From Fuerstiella sp. (GTDB lineage: Bacteria > Planctomycetota > Planctomycetia > Planctomycetales > Planctomycetaceae): a stretch of DNA of 64,000 nucleotides. The position numbers and the translations under genes were made by a program. Location: NCBI GenBank assembly GCA_014238335.1, contig JABABI010000031.1, positions 1-64,000 of the forward strand. The letters are read 5' to 3'. Position 1 is the first letter of the stretch; the number at the start of each line of letters is the position of its first letter. Of the stretch, positions 36,258 to 45,931 are shown in pieces. Under the pieces are notes generated by a model. The model was not told the DNA's origin and did no database searches. It saw only the letters and a list, made by a program, of their open reading frames with translations.

Positions 36258-37583
36258 ATGACTGATCAACCGCTGGTTCACTATGCCTCCCGCACAGATG
36301 TGGGTATGCGCAGAGCTGCGAACCAGGACTCGCTGGCCGTGCGATTATGTTCAGAGTACGAAGAATGGTCTCGGTGTGGTCATCTGTTCGTGGTGGCCGA
36401 CGGGATGGGAGGTCATTCTGTCGGCGATCTTGCCAGTCGAATTGCCGTGGAGTCGCTGCCGCTCGCATACTTCAAAATGGATGCAAACTCGCTGCCTGAA
36501 CGCCTGGTGGGCGCCCTGACGGCGGCCAATCGTTCGATCAACGACAAAGCGCGAGAGAATCCCGAATTTGCGGACATGGGGACCACATGCACAGCGCTGT
36601 CGCTGTCGTCTGAAGGTGCGTACATCGGTCACGTCGGTGACAGTCGGACCTACAGAGTGCGTGAAGGAATCATTCAGCAGCTGAGTTTTGATCACAGTCT
36701 GCAATGGGAAATGATGCGACAGGGCCGGGCAACAATGGACAACGTGGATATGCTGCATCCACGAAACGTAATTACTCGCTGTCTGGGACCGGATCAAAAT
36801 GTCGCAATTGATGTGGAGGGGCCGTTTGACGTTCGGGCCGGCGATCAATTTGTAGTCTGTTCGGATGGACTGACCGGCCACGTATCTGATACGGAAATTG
36901 GTACCGTCGTGTCCAGCATGCCACCGACCGAAGCTTCACGTTTGCTGGTCAATCTTGCAAATTGCCGCGGTGGGGCGGACAACATCACGGTTGTTGTCGC
37001 ACACGTCGAGCGATATGCCGGAATCACGGGACCTGTCGTCGATCGACCGGAAACAACGGAACCTCCATCCGGGAAGACCGCCGGAGCGAAAAACTCCGGA
37101 TATAGTCTCAGCAGGATTTCTTCGGTCATGTTTGCTCTGCTGGCCACCGCCGGACTGGGTTTGCTGCTCTTCGGTCAGAAGAGTTTTGGACTTGTGCTGA
37201 TTTGCCCCGCATTGATCCTTGGGTTTGTGCAGATGATTATCTCGACCGGCCAAAACACCGTTGAAACAACTGCAGACGAAACACGCGGCACGTCGGAAAC
37301 CGAGAGTCGCCGCGGCGACGTACCGGCCGGCGAATCACCCTACCGATCAGCTCCCGCGACTGTGCAGAACGAATTTATTGAATTCCTGGCAGAAGCTCAA
37401 AGCGAGCTGACTCAGGCAGCGAAGGAAAACGGGTGGACGGTTGATTTCGAGTCGCTGTCTGATGTGCAGCGTCAAACGGTTGCGGCCTTGAACCAGAACA
37501 AGCCTGACCGATGCGTACGCCTTCGCGCAAAGGCCATCGACTCGTTAATGAAAGAACTGTACGCCAAGACCCGTCGCAATTGA
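36258..37583 (+). CDS. PP2C-type Ser/Thr protein phosphatase with C-terminal membrane helices
   Basis: The N-terminal 250 residues form a PP2C (PPM) phosphatase with all metal-binding motifs: RRAANQDSL, VVADGMGGHSVGD, GHVGDSRTYRV and VVCSDGLTGHV, and the final Asp in GGADNITVVV. Two hydrophobic helices (about residues 293-330) follow, then a soluble tail of about 100 residues (EFLAEAQSELTQAAKE). Such phosphatases reverse Hanks-type kinase signalling in planctomycetes. No kinase gene is adjacent. The 441-residue length and tail are unlike short bacterial PrpC, and the tail may sense or bind partners. Confidence 0.92.
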   Translation: MTDQPLVHYASRTDVGMRRAANQDSLAVRLCSEYEEWSRCGHLFVVADGMGGHSVGDLASRIAVESLPLAYFKMDANSLPERLVGALTAANRSINDKARENPEFADMGTTCTALSLSSEGAYIGHVGDSRTYRVREGIIQQLSFDHSLQWEMMRQGRATMDNVDMLHPRNVITRCLGPDQNVAIDVEGPFDVRAGDQFVVCSDGLTGHVSDTEIGTVVSSMPPTEASRLLVNLANCRGGADNITVVVAHVERYAGITGPVVDRPETTEPPSGKTAGAKNSGYSLSRISSVMFALLATAGLGLLLFGQKSFGLVLICPALILGFVQMIISTGQNTVETTADETRGTSETESRRGDVPAGESPYRSAPATVQNEFIEFLAEAQSELTQAAKENGWTVDFESLSDVQRQTVAALNQNKPDRCVRLRAKAIDSLMKELYAKTRRN

Positions 37584-37922
37584 CTGCAGGGTGGCACGTG
37601 GTTCGAATTGAGACATCCGTCCGGCGGTGGAGCTGCGTCTCCGCCAGTCTGTCAAACGTGACCTGCAGGCTCTGATTTAAACTCAACGTTCGTGACAGGT
37701 TGAATCGCCCGCGTTCGGTGAATGTGTCACACAAGGAGCAGAGCGGTCAGCGGTTACCTAAGACACGAAAACCCGGTCATGCTCACCTTGGCTCCATAAT
37801 GCCGTCCTTTTCGCGGCATTACCGCCGGCAAATTCTGCCGATTACGTCTGTCCGCAATCCGCACGAAGGCCTAGACTGCGGAATCTGGATTTTGAACGCA
37901 TGACGTGTGCAGGGAGGCTTAC
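37584..37922. other. Intergenic region before the histidine kinase gene
   Basis: This 339-bp gap has no supported gene. A short plus-strand frame (37700-37903) has no recognisable content. The kinase's ribosome site lies at its right edge. Confidence 0.45.
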
Positions 37923-39509
37923 GTGTTCTTCCTTCGAAGTATTCGAAGACGGCTGGTGACTGGATTCACAATCGCGCTGGCGCTGTTGCTGGCGGTGGCT
38001 GCCGCGGCAATTCTTGGACTGATCTGGCATCAGCAGGCGGTTGACGAATTCAAAACGCTGGTCCACCACAGTCCGGACAAAGGGAAGCTGATCGAGGTTC
38101 TGGCGGAAACCCTGATCGCACTGAAGAGCAATGTTGCGCCGCATCGGCCGGAAGCCGTTCAAAAAATCAAGAACGACTTCCGGAACAAGGTGAACGACGC
38201 GGCAGGTGAGGCCCGGCAGTTTCGAGAACGCATCGAACAGACGGTGAATGGACTGGAATTGTCCCAACGAGGTGTCGGAACAGTAATCCTGTCCATGAAG
38301 TTGACGACAGTCGACGAAGAATTGAGGAAACTATCCGAACTGGAAGATCAGATTCAATTCCAGCTCGATGGCACCTCACCGGAACTGATCTCCAGTATCC
38401 GCATGCAGGCCAGCGAGCATGTTCTGCGAATATATGAAGTGCTGGGGCGACTGCCCGCTTACCAAACCGAACAAACCGTCGCCGGACTGCAGATGGAACA
38501 GCAACGGTCCGCGGGACTGCTGAACACCGTGTTGATCCTGACCTTCGTGGCTGTCGTGACCTATGCGATCACGATAATCTGTGGCTTCCAGTGGATCTCA
38601 GCGCCTTTGCGTACGATTGCGAAAGGAACGTCCAGAATTGCCAACGGCGACACGGATCACCGATTGGGATCAGTGTCTCGCTGGAATGATGAATTTGCTG
38701 ATCTTGCTGCCAACTGCAACAGGATGGCCAATCGTTTTCACGAGGCCGAAGACAGTCTCAGTGCCAAAGTGGAAGAACGGAGCCGACAACTGGTGCGTTC
38801 GGAACGCCTGGCGGGAGTTGGGTTTCTTTCGGCCGGGGTTGCCCATGAAATCAATACTCCACTTTCGGCAATTACAATAGCCGCTGAATCGCTGCAGTGT
38901 CGATTGAGCGCGCATCTCGACCTGGATCACCAGGATACAGCAGAAGCCCTGAGGCGACTGGACATGATTCAACGCGAATCAAAACGATGTGGCCAGATAA
39001 CTCGTCGGCTGCTCGATTTTGCAAGAAACGAAAAACAACACATTCTGCCCCACGATCTTACACACGTCGTTCAGGAAGTCCTTGATATGGTCCGGCCTAT
39101 GGACCGCTACAGCGATCGGGCCGTCGTTTTCGAAGAGACAGATCCGCTGATCCTGGAAATCAACGCTTCTCAGATTAAGCAGGTTGTGCTTAATCTTGTT
39201 GCCAATGGACTGCAGGCCACGGACGCCGGTGGGACAGTTCAAATCCGTCTGGAAGGGCAGACAGACTGGGTCATCATGGAAATCTCGGACGACGGACACG
39301 GCATGGAGTCGGAAAACATCGGTAATCTCTTCGAGCCTTTCTTTTCAACAAAAGAGACGGGGCAGGGCACGGGCCTCGGTCTCAGCATTACTCATCGCAT
39401 CATTGAAGAACACCATGGGACAATTGACCCATACAGTGAAGGCCCAGGAAAAGGCAGTCGGTTCAGCATTCGTCTGCCGCGCCGTCAACCGCAACAGAAG
39501 GCCGCCTGA
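37923..39509 (+). CDS. Membrane sensor histidine kinase (NtrB-like core)
   Basis: The 528-residue protein has an N-terminal membrane helix (FTIALALLLAVAAAAILGLI), a periplasmic coiled-coil sensor of about 170 residues, a second helix (VVTYAITIICGFQWI), a HAMP linker (IAKGTSRIANGDTDHRL), and a catalytic core: H-box GVAHEINTPLSA, N-box NLVANGLQATD, G1 DDGHGMES, G2 GTGLGLSI. The GTG at 37923 follows a near-perfect AGGGAGG, so it is chosen over the GTG 18 bases upstream. No response regulator is adjacent, so it is an orphan sensor. Confidence 0.93.
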   Translation: MFFLRSIRRRLVTGFTIALALLLAVAAAAILGLIWHQQAVDEFKTLVHHSPDKGKLIEVLAETLIALKSNVAPHRPEAVQKIKNDFRNKVNDAAGEARQFRERIEQTVNGLELSQRGVGTVILSMKLTTVDEELRKLSELEDQIQFQLDGTSPELISSIRMQASEHVLRIYEVLGRLPAYQTEQTVAGLQMEQQRSAGLLNTVLILTFVAVVTYAITIICGFQWISAPLRTIAKGTSRIANGDTDHRLGSVSRWNDEFADLAANCNRMANRFHEAEDSLSAKVEERSRQLVRSERLAGVGFLSAGVAHEINTPLSAITIAAESLQCRLSAHLDLDHQDTAEALRRLDMIQRESKRCGQITRRLLDFARNEKQHILPHDLTHVVQEVLDMVRPMDRYSDRAVVFEETDPLILEINASQIKQVVLNLVANGLQATDAGGTVQIRLEGQTDWVIMEISDDGHGMESENIGNLFEPFFSTKETGQGTGLGLSITHRIIEEHHGTIDPYSEGPGKGSRFSIRLPRRQPQQKAA

Positions 39510-39532
39510 TTTTCGTCCGTTTCACACGCCGT

Positions 39533-39546
39533 GAACACTCGTGTTC
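39533..39546. promoter_or_regulatory. Perfect GAACAC/GTGTTC dyad
   Basis: GAACAC-N2-GTGTTC lies 24 bp after the kinase stop and 168 bp before the next gene. It resembles a repressor operator. It could be chance; no other copy was noticed. Confidence 0.25.
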
Positions 39547-39713
39547 TGCCGGTATTTCATGCTGTGTGGGACTCACATGAGACATTCACAAAATCGATTC
39601 GAAAATCGGTGTCTATTACTGCTGGCATCCATGGCCTGCGGCGACCTATAATCGTCACAGTATTGACGTTTTCACTCCGCTTAAGCATTTGACCAACACT
39701 TCGGACAGCACGC

Positions 39714-39902
39714 ATGTCGGGACTTCCGCAAAACGTAGTTTACGCTTCACTTGTGATTGCCGGATTGATGGGTCTTGCCAGCATCACTGACCTTCTGACT
39801 GGTGGTCCGTTTGGCGGACAGACAGTGTTCGACGTTCTGTTCATCATTTCTGCGGGAATTACCGCATTTCTTGGCATCGATTGCCTGAGAGACGCTAAGT
39901 AG
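39714..39902 (+). CDS. Small two-helix membrane protein
   Basis: The 62-residue product has two membrane helices (VVYASLVIAGLMGLASI and FDVLFIISAGITAFLGI) joined by a Gly-rich turn (TGGPFGGQT). It ends in a short charged tail (DCLRDAK). It looks like a conserved planctomycete small membrane protein; function unknown. A TATAAT lies about 62 bases upstream of the ATG. Confidence 0.65.
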   Translation: MSGLPQNVVYASLVIAGLMGLASITDLLTGGPFGGQTVFDVLFIISAGITAFLGIDCLRDAK

Positions 39903-40370
39903 TCGGTCATGCCGTGGCGTCACCGCAACTCTGCCGCCGAAGTGCTGGAGACGCCCGAAGCAGCTGCCAGTCTCAGTCCGGACGTACCTTCTGCCAGCGA
40001 CTGAACATCACTGTGCAAGCCCGTGTGCTCCCTTCCTTCCGCACAAAAAGCACAGGAGCTTCTGTACGAAATCTCTAGGCAGCTTACTAGGATTAACGCG
40101 GTGTGATCCGGTTGTGCGGAATATACGGCCGAGTTGCTCCGAACAGTCGACCCATCTTTTCCAGCTGAATTAATCGCACCGGGATCTCTAGAAGTTATTG
40201 GCATTTAAGCAGGGCAAGTCCTTCAAGACGCACATCCCGCACGACGATAGTTGCCGAAAGCCCCGAATTCGGTGACGACGACTCAATCGACTTGTTCGTA
40301 GTTCGATGTGCCGCGACAACTTGCTGCTCGTGATTGGCAACAATAGGTTTCCATGGAAGGAGACTGAGTA
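39903..40370. other. Region upstream of the Cys-rich gene
   Basis: This 468-bp region has no supported gene. An AGGAG ribosome site lies at its right end, 8 bases before the ATG of the Cys-rich gene. The remaining sequence shows no repeat, RNA signature or terminator. Confidence 0.5.
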
Positions 40371-41438
40371 ATGAAATGGATTCGACTCTTCAGTACAGCC
40401 ATCGTATTGTGCGGCATGACAGCCGCCTTACAGGCTTCGGTCTTCAGCTTCGTAAGCAGTAAGTCCAGCGGATGTGGCGACGACTGTCAGCCGTTCTGCT
40501 GCACACCCACGATTGTACGACCGTGCTGGACCAACGTTCATACTTTTCAGCGTAAGTGTTCCAGCGTCAAACCGTCGTGTTGCAACACGTGCTGTGCACC
40601 GACAACCTGCTGTGCACCGACAACCTGCTGTGCACCAGCGGCCAGCTGTACCCCGACAGAATGCAGTAACGACCAGGGATCGTGTTGCCCCGCAAAGGGA
40701 TGTGGCGAAAGCTCGTGCTGTGTTCCGTCGGCGTGCGAACAGGAAGGCTGCTGTGCCAGTAAGGATGACTGCTGTGCCATTGCCACACTGATCTATCAAT
40801 CCATGACTGCGTGCTATGCGAAAGACCGAAAAGAAGCCATCCACCGGCTGGGTGATCATTTCGACTGCTGCTGTCACCCTGAAGTCATGAACGCTTTCAT
40901 CTACGCTCTTAATGACAGCGACGAACGAGTTCGAGCCAAGGCAGCCGATGAGATCGGCGACCAGATTCGCCGCAACCGGTGCTGTTGTGGGTCACCCACA
41001 ATCTCAGCACTAACCTGTGCACTGGCGGACTGCGATAGGAGCGTCCGTCGTCAAGCGGAAGAAGCTCTGCTGTGGAGCGGCTATGAGGTCGTCGACAGAT
41101 GTTGCAAAAAACAATCATACCAGACGTGTGCTCCACGTGGAAATGTGTGTGCAGGTCGCAATGACGGCGATATGGGAACCACGCCAGGGCCTGCGAAACC
41201 GGTTTCCCCGGTTCCCTCACCCGCTCCGCCACCATCGCCGGAGACCGCTCCGTCAGCCCCCGTCGAAAAGCCATCTGACGGTGTCACATCGATGTACGAC
41301 AACACTCCGCCAGCGACGGCAGACGATTCAGAGTTCGTCGTGAATTCCGGGATAATTCTACGGCCGGGCACAAGCACCAGGTTCAGCACGGAAACAATCC
41401 GCGCGAGCTTGACGGGACTGCTCAACAAAGTCCGTTGA
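40371..41438 (+). CDS. Exported cysteine-rich HEAT-repeat protein
   Basis: This 355-residue protein has a signal peptide (FSTAIVLCGMTAALQASV), then a Cys-rich region with CC pairs and CCAPTT repeats (residues 35-140), then two to three HEAT-type helical repeats (HPEVMNAFIYALNDSDERVRAKAADEIG, broken by CCC and CC groups), and a Pro-rich tail (PVPSPAPPPSPETAPSAP). I count 40 cysteines, 39 after the signal. No known redox or metal enzyme motif is visible. The Cys density suggests disulfide cross-linking at the cell surface, in line with the Cys-rich protein walls proposed for planctomycetes, or metal binding. The AGGAG 8 bases upstream supports the start. Confidence 0.85.
   Translation: MKWIRLFSTAIVLCGMTAALQASVFSFVSSKSSGCGDDCQPFCCTPTIVRPCWTNVHTFQRKCSSVKPSCCNTCCAPTTCCAPTTCCAPAASCTPTECSNDQGSCCPAKGCGESSCCVPSACEQEGCCASKDDCCAIATLIYQSMTACYAKDRKEAIHRLGDHFDCCCHPEVMNAFIYALNDSDERVRAKAADEIGDQIRRNRCCCGSPTISALTCALADCDRSVRRQAEEALLWSGYEVVDRCCKKQSYQTCAPRGNVCAGRNDGDMGTTPGPAKPVSPVPSPAPPPSPETAPSAPVEKPSDGVTSMYDNTPPATADDSEFVVNSGIILRPGTSTRFSTETIRASLTGLLNKVR
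40590..40636. repeat. 18-bp tandem repeat coding for CCAPTT
   Basis: The unit tgctgtgcaccgacaacc is present 2.6 times, perfect, within the Cys-rich domain. It encodes repeated CCAPTT and can expand without shifting the frame. Confidence 0.9.
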
Positions 41439-41472
41439 TCAGAGGGATCCGGTCAATACGAGATCAGCACTG

Positions 41473-41510
41473 CGGCAGTGGCTTCCGGTTTTTTCCGGAA
41501 GCCACTGCCG
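41473..41510 (+). terminator. Perfect 16-bp hairpin after the Cys-rich gene
   Basis: CGGCAGTGGCTTCCGG pairs perfectly with CCGGAAGCCACTGCCG across a TTTTTT loop, 34 bases after the stop codon. A short T-rich tail follows (GTTTCG). It should be a strong terminator. Confidence 0.75.
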
Positions 41511-41625
41511 TTTCGTATTCCGACATCCTGCAATTGGTCTGTCAACAATTAAACAATTGCTCCATCGCGATGTGACCCGTATCCGTAGAATACGTTATGC
41601 CCTCATGAAGAGATGAATCCGATCC

Positions 41626-43926
41626 ATGACCAAAGCCGTTCCTTCAAGCTGCAAAACACCGTTCTGGGTAATCGGCTGCGCTGTGGCATGGGTGATCGTA
41701 TTCCTGGGCTGTTTCTTCAATCAGACTCTCCCCAACAATTCGTCATCTGTCGAGACATTGACTCGTGGCGATATCCGGGAATACATCGCTGCACAATGGA
41801 CAACAATTCTTAACCCGCTGGACTATTCGTTAACCACCGATTCTCGGTCCGGCTGGCAAAACTTTTTGGAGCGTGTGCCGTTTATCAGAACTGCCGCTGT
41901 GCTGTGGCTGGCAGCATGGAGTTTGGGCCGACTCGTGGTCGGGCTGCTTCTGGGCCCGATTCAGCTGTTGCAGAGCGAACGCACAGTCATCGACTTCGGC
42001 GTGGGCATATCGCTGCTGACGCTGTGGACTCTACTGTGCGGCCTGACCGCTCAGCTTCACTCCGGCTTGCTGCTGGCCCCGTCCAGTGCCGCCTTCGTGA
42101 TACTGCTGATGAGATGGCTGACCGGATCTCGATCGTCGGCGGAATCTTTGGTAGTTCCTCGAACGGCAATTCAGGAGAGAGTCCATCGTGGCATACTGTT
42201 GTTACTGATATTCACCCTGACACCGTTTGTGCTGCATATTTTCCTGGGAGGCATGACACCAGCATTCGACTTCGATGTATGTGAATACCATTTACAGGGG
42301 CCTAAGGAGTGGTTGCAGAACCGCAGCATTCAAACACTCGAACATAACGTCTACACCAGTTTCCCTTTTCTGAGTGAGATGCTGAGTCTGAATGCGATGG
42401 TGCTTGAGAACGACTGGTGGCGAGGAGCCATTGCGGGGAAACTGGCGCTGACATCGTTTCAGTTTCTGTCAGGGATCTGTGTATTTGCGATCTGCCAGCG
42501 GTGGATCGGAACTGTACCCGGTTTCATTTCCGCTATTGCTCTGCTGTCAACGCCCTGGACAACCCGAATCTCCATCATCGCGTACGCAGAAGGAGCAATC
42601 ACTTTTTTTCTGATAGCCAGCATCATGGGTGGTCTGCTCGTATCAGCAACCCGCGACTCACCACACCGCTGGCGATGCGTGGTATTGACGGGATTCCTTT
42701 CGGGCAGTGCGATGGCCGCAAAATATCCAGGCCTTGTTTCCGTGGTGATTCCAGTGGCGTTGTTTGTGGCATGGTCGGTATGGCGATCGCGCAGTGCGTC
42801 GACGCCCCGGCAGGAATCGGAACCAAACGAGGTTAATCGTCCGCCCTGCACAAGACTCGCACTTCGATCGCTGCTGCGCTGTGGCGTGGTTTTCGCGTCA
42901 GCCGTGTTCCTGGCTGTCGGTCCGTGGTTGATAAAGAACGCTGTGGCAACGGGAAATCCAATCTACCCGCTGGCGTACAACGTCTTTGGTGCGAATGACT
43001 GGAGTCCTGCCATGGACGCGAAATGGCAAAGGGCGCACAGTCCCGACGATCACGATTTAACAGCACTTCCCGCTCATCTGATGGACGTCACAGTCCGCAG
43101 CGATTGGCAGAACGGATTCCTGTTCGCGTTTGCGATCCCCGCGCTATTTATGGTGCGCAGACAGAAGGTGGTCGGATGTCTCTGGGCCTACGTCATCTGG
43201 ATGCTGGTAACATGGTGGGCATTGACCCATCGCATCGACCGATTCTGGATCCCGCTGATCCCGGTACTGGCGGTGGTGGCTGGCGCGACGTGGCAACTGA
43301 GCACCAATCGATTCTGGCGATGCAGTATGATACTGGCGTTACTGATGTGCTGTGTTTTCAATTATGGGGTCAATCGCCTGCCGGTGATCGGATTTCATGC
43401 GGGACTGATAAAGATGACGGAAGCTCGCACACGCTCCGTTCGTCAGGACCTGCGTTTGCTGAATTCGACGTTGCCAAAACATGCCCGAGTGTTGATGGTG
43501 GGCGAGGCAGCCGTTTTCAACGCGACATTCGATCTCGTGTACAACACCGTGTTTGATGAGTCCATTTTCGAACAATGGACCAGCGCCGCAGGCGATTCAA
43601 AGTCGTCAGAAAACGCCCCGATGAAATCGCCCGAAGAAATTAGATCTGTATTGCGCGAACAGAACATCACTCACATCTACGTCAACTGGTCAGAAATCCT
43701 GCGTTATCGACTGACTTACGGCTACACCGATTTCGTCGCGCCGGATCGTCTTATCCAGCTGCAGTCGATGGGACTGCTGGCCCCACCAAATACGATGTCG
43801 ACCGGCGAATGGAAATCACTGGACGGTCAGCAACAGGCAGAAATCTCATCGTGGCACGGCGCAGCGTCGCTGATGAATGGCAGCAGCTCCTGGAACAATA
43901 TCCAGATCTACAGAGTCACGTTGTAG
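41626..43926 (+). CDS. GT-C membrane glycosyltransferase (ArnT/PMT-like)
   Basis: The 766-residue protein has about a dozen membrane helices and a large soluble C-terminal region (residues about 600-766). The first long loop contains FDVCEYHLQGPKEW, an acidic motif similar to the DxxYH element of ArnT/PMT-type GT-C enzymes that use polyprenyl-phosphate sugars. The C-terminal segment (NITHIYVNWSEILRYRLTYGY) matches the periplasmic tail of this class. It probably glycosylates an envelope lipid or protein. It converges with the GT2 gene, the stops overlapping by 11 bases; the GT2 enzyme may make its lipid donor. Confidence 0.85.
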   Translation: MTKAVPSSCKTPFWVIGCAVAWVIVFLGCFFNQTLPNNSSSVETLTRGDIREYIAAQWTTILNPLDYSLTTDSRSGWQNFLERVPFIRTAAVLWLAAWSLGRLVVGLLLGPIQLLQSERTVIDFGVGISLLTLWTLLCGLTAQLHSGLLLAPSSAAFVILLMRWLTGSRSSAESLVVPRTAIQERVHRGILLLLIFTLTPFVLHIFLGGMTPAFDFDVCEYHLQGPKEWLQNRSIQTLEHNVYTSFPFLSEMLSLNAMVLENDWWRGAIAGKLALTSFQFLSGICVFAICQRWIGTVPGFISAIALLSTPWTTRISIIAYAEGAITFFLIASIMGGLLVSATRDSPHRWRCVVLTGFLSGSAMAAKYPGLVSVVIPVALFVAWSVWRSRSASTPRQESEPNEVNRPPCTRLALRSLLRCGVVFASAVFLAVGPWLIKNAVATGNPIYPLAYNVFGANDWSPAMDAKWQRAHSPDDHDLTALPAHLMDVTVRSDWQNGFLFAFAIPALFMVRRQKVVGCLWAYVIWMLVTWWALTHRIDRFWIPLIPVLAVVAGATWQLSTNRFWRCSMILALLMCCVFNYGVNRLPVIGFHAGLIKMTEARTRSVRQDLRLLNSTLPKHARVLMVGEAAVFNATFDLVYNTVFDESIFEQWTSAAGDSKSSENAPMKSPEEIRSVLREQNITHIYVNWSEILRYRLTYGYTDFVAPDRLIQLQSMGLLAPPNTMSTGEWKSLDGQQQAEISSWHGAASLMNGSSSWNNIQIYRVTL

Positions 43927-44908
43927 TAACGGACTCTGTTGCCGCCTGGTGTTGGCCGTCACTGCTGACTCGTTCAGCAACGCTGTACGAATCATTGGTG
44001 TTTCCGGTGTAGGCCACGATCAACTCTGCCAGCAGGCCCAGCGACATGGCCTGACCGCCCAGCAGCGTGGCGGCAATGGAATAGGCCAGTAATGGTCGGC
44101 CCCCGATTGGTTCCGCGGCAAACACTGGCACAACGTGCATCAGCATCCAGATGAGTGACAGGTAGCCCAGTCCCATCATTCCAATTGCAAAGAAGAACAG
44201 ACCCACAGCTCCCAGAGCATGCTGGGGCCGACGACCGAAACTGATCAGAAAGGTCACCGTCAGCAGATCCAGCAGACCACGAACAAATCGTCGCACGCCA
44301 TACTTGGACTCGCCGTGCTGTCGGGATCGGTGATGCACAGGAAGCTCCGTCACTCGGAATCCCCGTGCGAACGCCAGCACGGGAATAAACCGGTGAAGTT
44401 CGCCGTAGATGTTAATCTCCGCCGCCACGTCCGATCGAAACATCTTCAGCCCACAGTTGTGGTCGTGCAGTTTCAGGCCTGTCATGGAACTGACCATCCA
44501 GTTGAACACGCGACTGGGGTACACCTTGTGCCACGGGTCCAGTCGGTGTTTCTTCCAGCCGTTGACAACGTCGTGTCCTTCGCTGATCAGCTTCAACATT
44601 TCCGGAATCTCGGCCGGATCATCCTGCAAATCAGCGTCCATCATCAGGATTAATTCACCATCTGCTGCTCTCATCGCGGCCGTCAGCGCTGCGGCCTTGC
44701 CGAAGTTTCGCCGAAAACGAATTCCACTGATGCGTGAATCCAGGGCACTGAGTTCAGAAATAATCTGCCACGAAGTATCCGTCGATCCATCGTCGATAAA
44801 GATCACTTCAAATCGATCAACCGCTGTTTGAGCAACGGTAAGGATTTCCTCCCAAAGCTGCCGCAGACTGCCTTCTTCGTTCATTACCGGAACAATAATG
44901 GACAACAT
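43916..44908 (-). CDS. GT2 glycosyltransferase, DPM/ArnC-like
   Basis: The 330-residue enzyme has a GT-A domain (SIIVPVMNEEGSL, IFIDDGSTDTSWQII, LILMMDADLQDDPAEIP with the metal-binding DAD) and two C-terminal membrane helices (ALGAVGLFFFAIGMMGLGYL and a second near residue 285), as in dolichyl/undecaprenyl-phosphate glycosyltransferases such as ArnC. HHRSRQHGESKYG is the family linker motif. It should charge a polyprenyl phosphate with a sugar. It starts 13 bp after the ExbB gene with an AGGAG inside that gene's end, so it is co-transcribed with TPR and ExbB. Confidence 0.93.
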   Translation of the reverse strand: MLSIIVPVMNEEGSLRQLWEEILTVAQTAVDRFEVIFIDDGSTDTSWQIISELSALDSRISGIRFRRNFGKAAALTAAMRAADGELILMMDADLQDDPAEIPEMLKLISEGHDVVNGWKKHRLDPWHKVYPSRVFNWMVSSMTGLKLHDHNCGLKMFRSDVAAEINIYGELHRFIPVLAFARGFRVTELPVHHRSRQHGESKYGVRRFVRGLLDLLTVTFLISFGRRPQHALGAVGLFFFAIGMMGLGYLSLIWMLMHVVPVFAAEPIGGRPLLAYSIAATLLGGQAMSLGLLAELIVAYTGNTNDSYSVAERVSSDGQHQAATESVTTT

Positions 44909-44921
44909 GGGGGGGCGCTCC

Positions 44922-45794
44922 TTACTTCTTTGGGGCCGTCTTCTTCGGTGCTTCCGTGCCAGCTGCGGCGGAAACCTCTCCCTCGCGTTCTCGAAGTGCT
45001 TCCCCGGAAATCAGATGAACCAGTTCCTGCCCGAGTCGGTCCATTTCCATCACAAGCGCGTCAATCCGTCCTGCCAGATACATGTAAACGGTGAGTGCCG
45101 GAATTGCGATGAACAGCCCCGCCGCGGTCGTCAGCAGCGCCATCGCTATTCCACGCGCCAACTGTTCTGCCTGCCCCATCGCATTGCTTTCTGCGATGTC
45201 ATTAAACGCCTGGATCATGCCGATCACCGTTCCCAGCAGGCCAATTAGTGGACACAGGGTGGCCACTCCGTTCAGCACCCGAAGCCGAGTCTTCAACTGA
45301 CTGATCTGTCGTTCACCCCCATCGATAACGGCCTGTTCGATTTCCACACTGGGTTTTCCCCATTTGCGGACACCGTGCAAAAAAACGTCCGCCATGGGGC
45401 TGCCGTCCTGCTGGCACACGGCAATGGCGTTAGGCTTGTCCATTCTTCCGGAACGCAACAGCTGCAAAAATCGGTCGACAAACGCACGTGGAATTACGCG
45501 ACGATGTCGCAACAATACAGTTCGTTCGATACCACACCACATGGCTGCGATGGATGCCAGTGCAAAGACAATTGCAAACGGCAGACCAATCGCGTGCACG
45601 ATTTCCTGTGGCGAACTGGGGATAGCGGAGCCGGATATGGACGAAGTCGCCAAATCAGCCTCTGTTTCTGCAACCGGTGACGATCCCGTTGTCTGGCCGT
45701 GGACCGAGCGGGGCAGCACTGCGCAGGACAGTAGAAGCAGGAATGTCAGCAGCGGAAATCGACCGATAAAACACCGAAAGGTGAATGGATACAT
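44922..45794 (-). CDS. MotA/TolQ/ExbB proton channel protein
   Basis: The 290-residue protein has a signal-like first helix (LLTFLLLLSCAVLPRSVHG), a periplasmic linker, a membrane helix and then the ExbB core: NGVATLCPLIGLLGTVIGMIQAF and TTAAGLFIAIPALTVYMYLAGR. ATG 45794 is chosen because the frame upstream has no such start character. This type is common in planctomycetes, where it is usually followed by one or two ExbD genes; none is found here, the next gene being a GT2. It is 137 bp downstream of the TPR gene and likely energises outer-membrane or envelope processes. Confidence 0.9.
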   Translation of the reverse strand: MYPFTFRCFIGRFPLLTFLLLLSCAVLPRSVHGQTTGSSPVAETEADLATSSISGSAIPSSPQEIVHAIGLPFAIVFALASIAAMWCGIERTVLLRHRRVIPRAFVDRFLQLLRSGRMDKPNAIAVCQQDGSPMADVFLHGVRKWGKPSVEIEQAVIDGGERQISQLKTRLRVLNGVATLCPLIGLLGTVIGMIQAFNDIAESNAMGQAEQLARGIAMALLTTAAGLFIAIPALTVYMYLAGRIDALVMEMDRLGQELVHLISGEALREREGEVSAAAGTEAPKKTAPKK

Positions 45795-45931
45795 TGCGGC
45801 AAAGAATAGACAGGGGAATCGAAAACGACGAATAGAAGTGAGTTCCGATTGTAACAACGAGTGCCCGCATTGGTGTGAAGGAATCGCCGATTCTCCGTTA
45901 TCGTCACGGCGATTCCAGTGTGACACCCATC

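Noticed and set aside
37700..37903. 67-codon plus-strand frame
   Set aside because: Composition unlike neighbouring genes and no homology recognised.
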